Source: Candidatus Hydrogenedentota bacterium
GTDB lineage: Bacteria > Hydrogenedentota > Hydrogenedentia > Hydrogenedentales > SLHB01
DNA: 7,163 bases
Direction: 5' to 3'
Assembly: GCA_003552485.1 (NCBI GenBank)
Contig: PUMX01000503.1
Location: 1 to 7,163 of the forward strand
The notes beneath the pieces were generated by a model. The model saw only the letters and a list, made by a program, of their open reading frames with translations, searched no databases and was not told the origin of the DNA. This document shows positions 6,751 to 7,163 of this stretch, one piece after another. A program made the translations under genes and the position numbers. Each line of letters opens with the position of its first letter. Position 1 is the first letter of the stretch.

Positions 6751-6769
6751 AATTGCTTCAAGCATGCCA
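6751..6769 (+). promoter_or_regulatory. Shared upstream element, copy 2 (Tat-type beta-helix gene)
   Basis: AATTGCTTCAAGCATGCCA ends 60 nt before the start codon at 6830 and matches the minus-strand element at 4530-4511 in the same orientation relative to its gene. Both share AAT, GCTTCA and GCATGCCA in order. Because the region is divergent, it also lies about 150 nt upstream of the gene starting at 6602 and could act on both. The A/T-rich hexamer AATAAG starts 5 nt after it, the same offset as TAGGAT after copy 1. Confidence 0.5.
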
Positions 6770-6829
6770 GCAAGAATAAGCTGTATGCAGTTTAACCAAT
6801 GGAAGCACGCAGTGTCGGAGAAACAAGCT

Positions 6830-7163
6830 ATGGATCATGAATTGAGCCGCCGGCGTTTCTGGCAATATGGCGCATTATCGGGCGCGCTGGGGCTGACCGC
6901 CTGGCGGACCATGCCCGTCGGCGCGACTCAAGACGACGCAAGAGCGCGGCCTGTGTCGGTAACGGAGTTTGGCGCAAAGGGCGACGGCGAAACGGACGAC
7001 ACGGACGCAATTCAGCAGGCGCTTGACCAGCGCGGCGCGATTCACGTGCCGCCAGGGGATTACTTGTGCAACCGGCTGTATTTGCACAGCGACACGCAAC
7101 TACCCGGTAGCGGCTGGACGTCTCGGCTCATTCTGAAACCGCAGGACTTTGGCGAACGCTTGC
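6830..7163 (+). CDS. Tat-exported pectate-lyase-superfamily protein, N-terminal part (runs off right edge)
   Basis: The frame is open from the ATG at 6830 to the window end, giving 111 residues. The N-terminus has a twin-arginine signal: SRRRFW at residues 6-11, followed by a moderately hydrophobic stretch (about 13-24). This predicts folded export through the Tat system. After a short linker comes the N-terminal signature of pectate-lyase-type beta-helix proteins, also seen in GH28-like enzymes: VTEFGAKGDGETDDTDAIQQ (44-63), then AIHVPPGDYLC (70-80), the first helix coils. The DDTxxIQxA pattern also occurs in the gene at 4590-6602. The start has GGAG at 6817-6820 with 9-nt spacing; an in-frame GTG at 6812 lacks a good site. 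The enzyme class and substrate cannot be judged because the catalytic region is outside the window. A polysaccharide-active role is inferred from family and neighbours. Confidence 0.8.
   Translation, partial: MDHELSRRRFWQYGALSGALGLTAWRTMPVGATQDDARARPVSVTEFGAKGDGETDDTDAIQQALDQRGAIHVPPGDYLCNRLYLHSDTQLPGSGWTSRLILKPQDFGERL

Noticed and set aside
6754..6769. Sigma-54-like -24/-12 element on the minus strand (TGGCATG, 4 nt, AAGCA)
   Set aside because: The GG and GC spacing fits, but TT before GC is missing. The related copy at 4511-4530 has the wrong spacing and points away from its gene, so sigma-54 does not explain both copies.
6799..6840. 13-codon upstream frame overlapping the start of the Tat-type gene, a possible leader peptide
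   Set aside because: It has no ribosome binding site and no run of regulatory codons. Overlap with the main start is likely chance.
1..7163. CRISPR arrays, insertion sequences, tRNA or rRNA genes
   Set aside because: No regularly spaced repeats, transposase frames, terminal inverted repeats or tRNA-like folds were seen on either strand.

Overview
The window is GC-rich bacterial chromosomal DNA with two unlike halves. The left part (about 1-2023, all minus strand) is the conserved translation operon rpsB-tsf-pyrH: ribosomal protein S2, elongation factor Ts, and the first 135 codons of UMP kinase, which runs off the left edge. The right part (2432-7163) holds three genes for large exported proteins of carbohydrate-active type: a secreted DUF4838-family protein (minus), a secreted pectate-lyase-superfamily beta-helix protein (minus), and, divergently on the plus strand, the N-terminus of a second beta-helix protein with a twin-arginine signal.

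No marker fixes the organism. Strong Shine-Dalgarno sequences (GGAGG or AAGGAG), an S2 protein with a long acidic C-terminal tail, a short-form EF-Ts and a DUF4838 protein beside secreted beta-helix lyase-like proteins together suggest a heterotrophic polysaccharide degrader of the Planctomycetota/Verrucomicrobiota/Lentisphaerota or Hydrogenedentota kind. This assignment is inference from gene content.

Layout: pyrH (partial) 1-406, tsf 411-1073 and rpsB 1094-2023 are tightly packed (4 and 20 nt gaps), so they are probably cotranscribed from a promoter right of rpsB. A 408-nt non-coding stretch (2024-2431) holds three clear inverted repeats. The DUF4838 gene (2432-4438) follows, then a 151-nt gap, the beta-helix gene (4590-6602), a 227-nt divergent intergenic region, and the Tat-type beta-helix gene (6830 to the right edge).

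The most notable unannotated signal is a near-identical element of about 20 nt. It lies in the same orientation, 72 and 60 nt upstream of the start codons of the DUF4838 gene and the Tat-type gene (4511-4530 and 6751-6769), and contains the palindromic core GCATGC. It may tie these genes into one regulon. Together the three exported proteins could act on one polysaccharide or glycoconjugate outside the cytoplasm, but no substrate can be read from the sequence.
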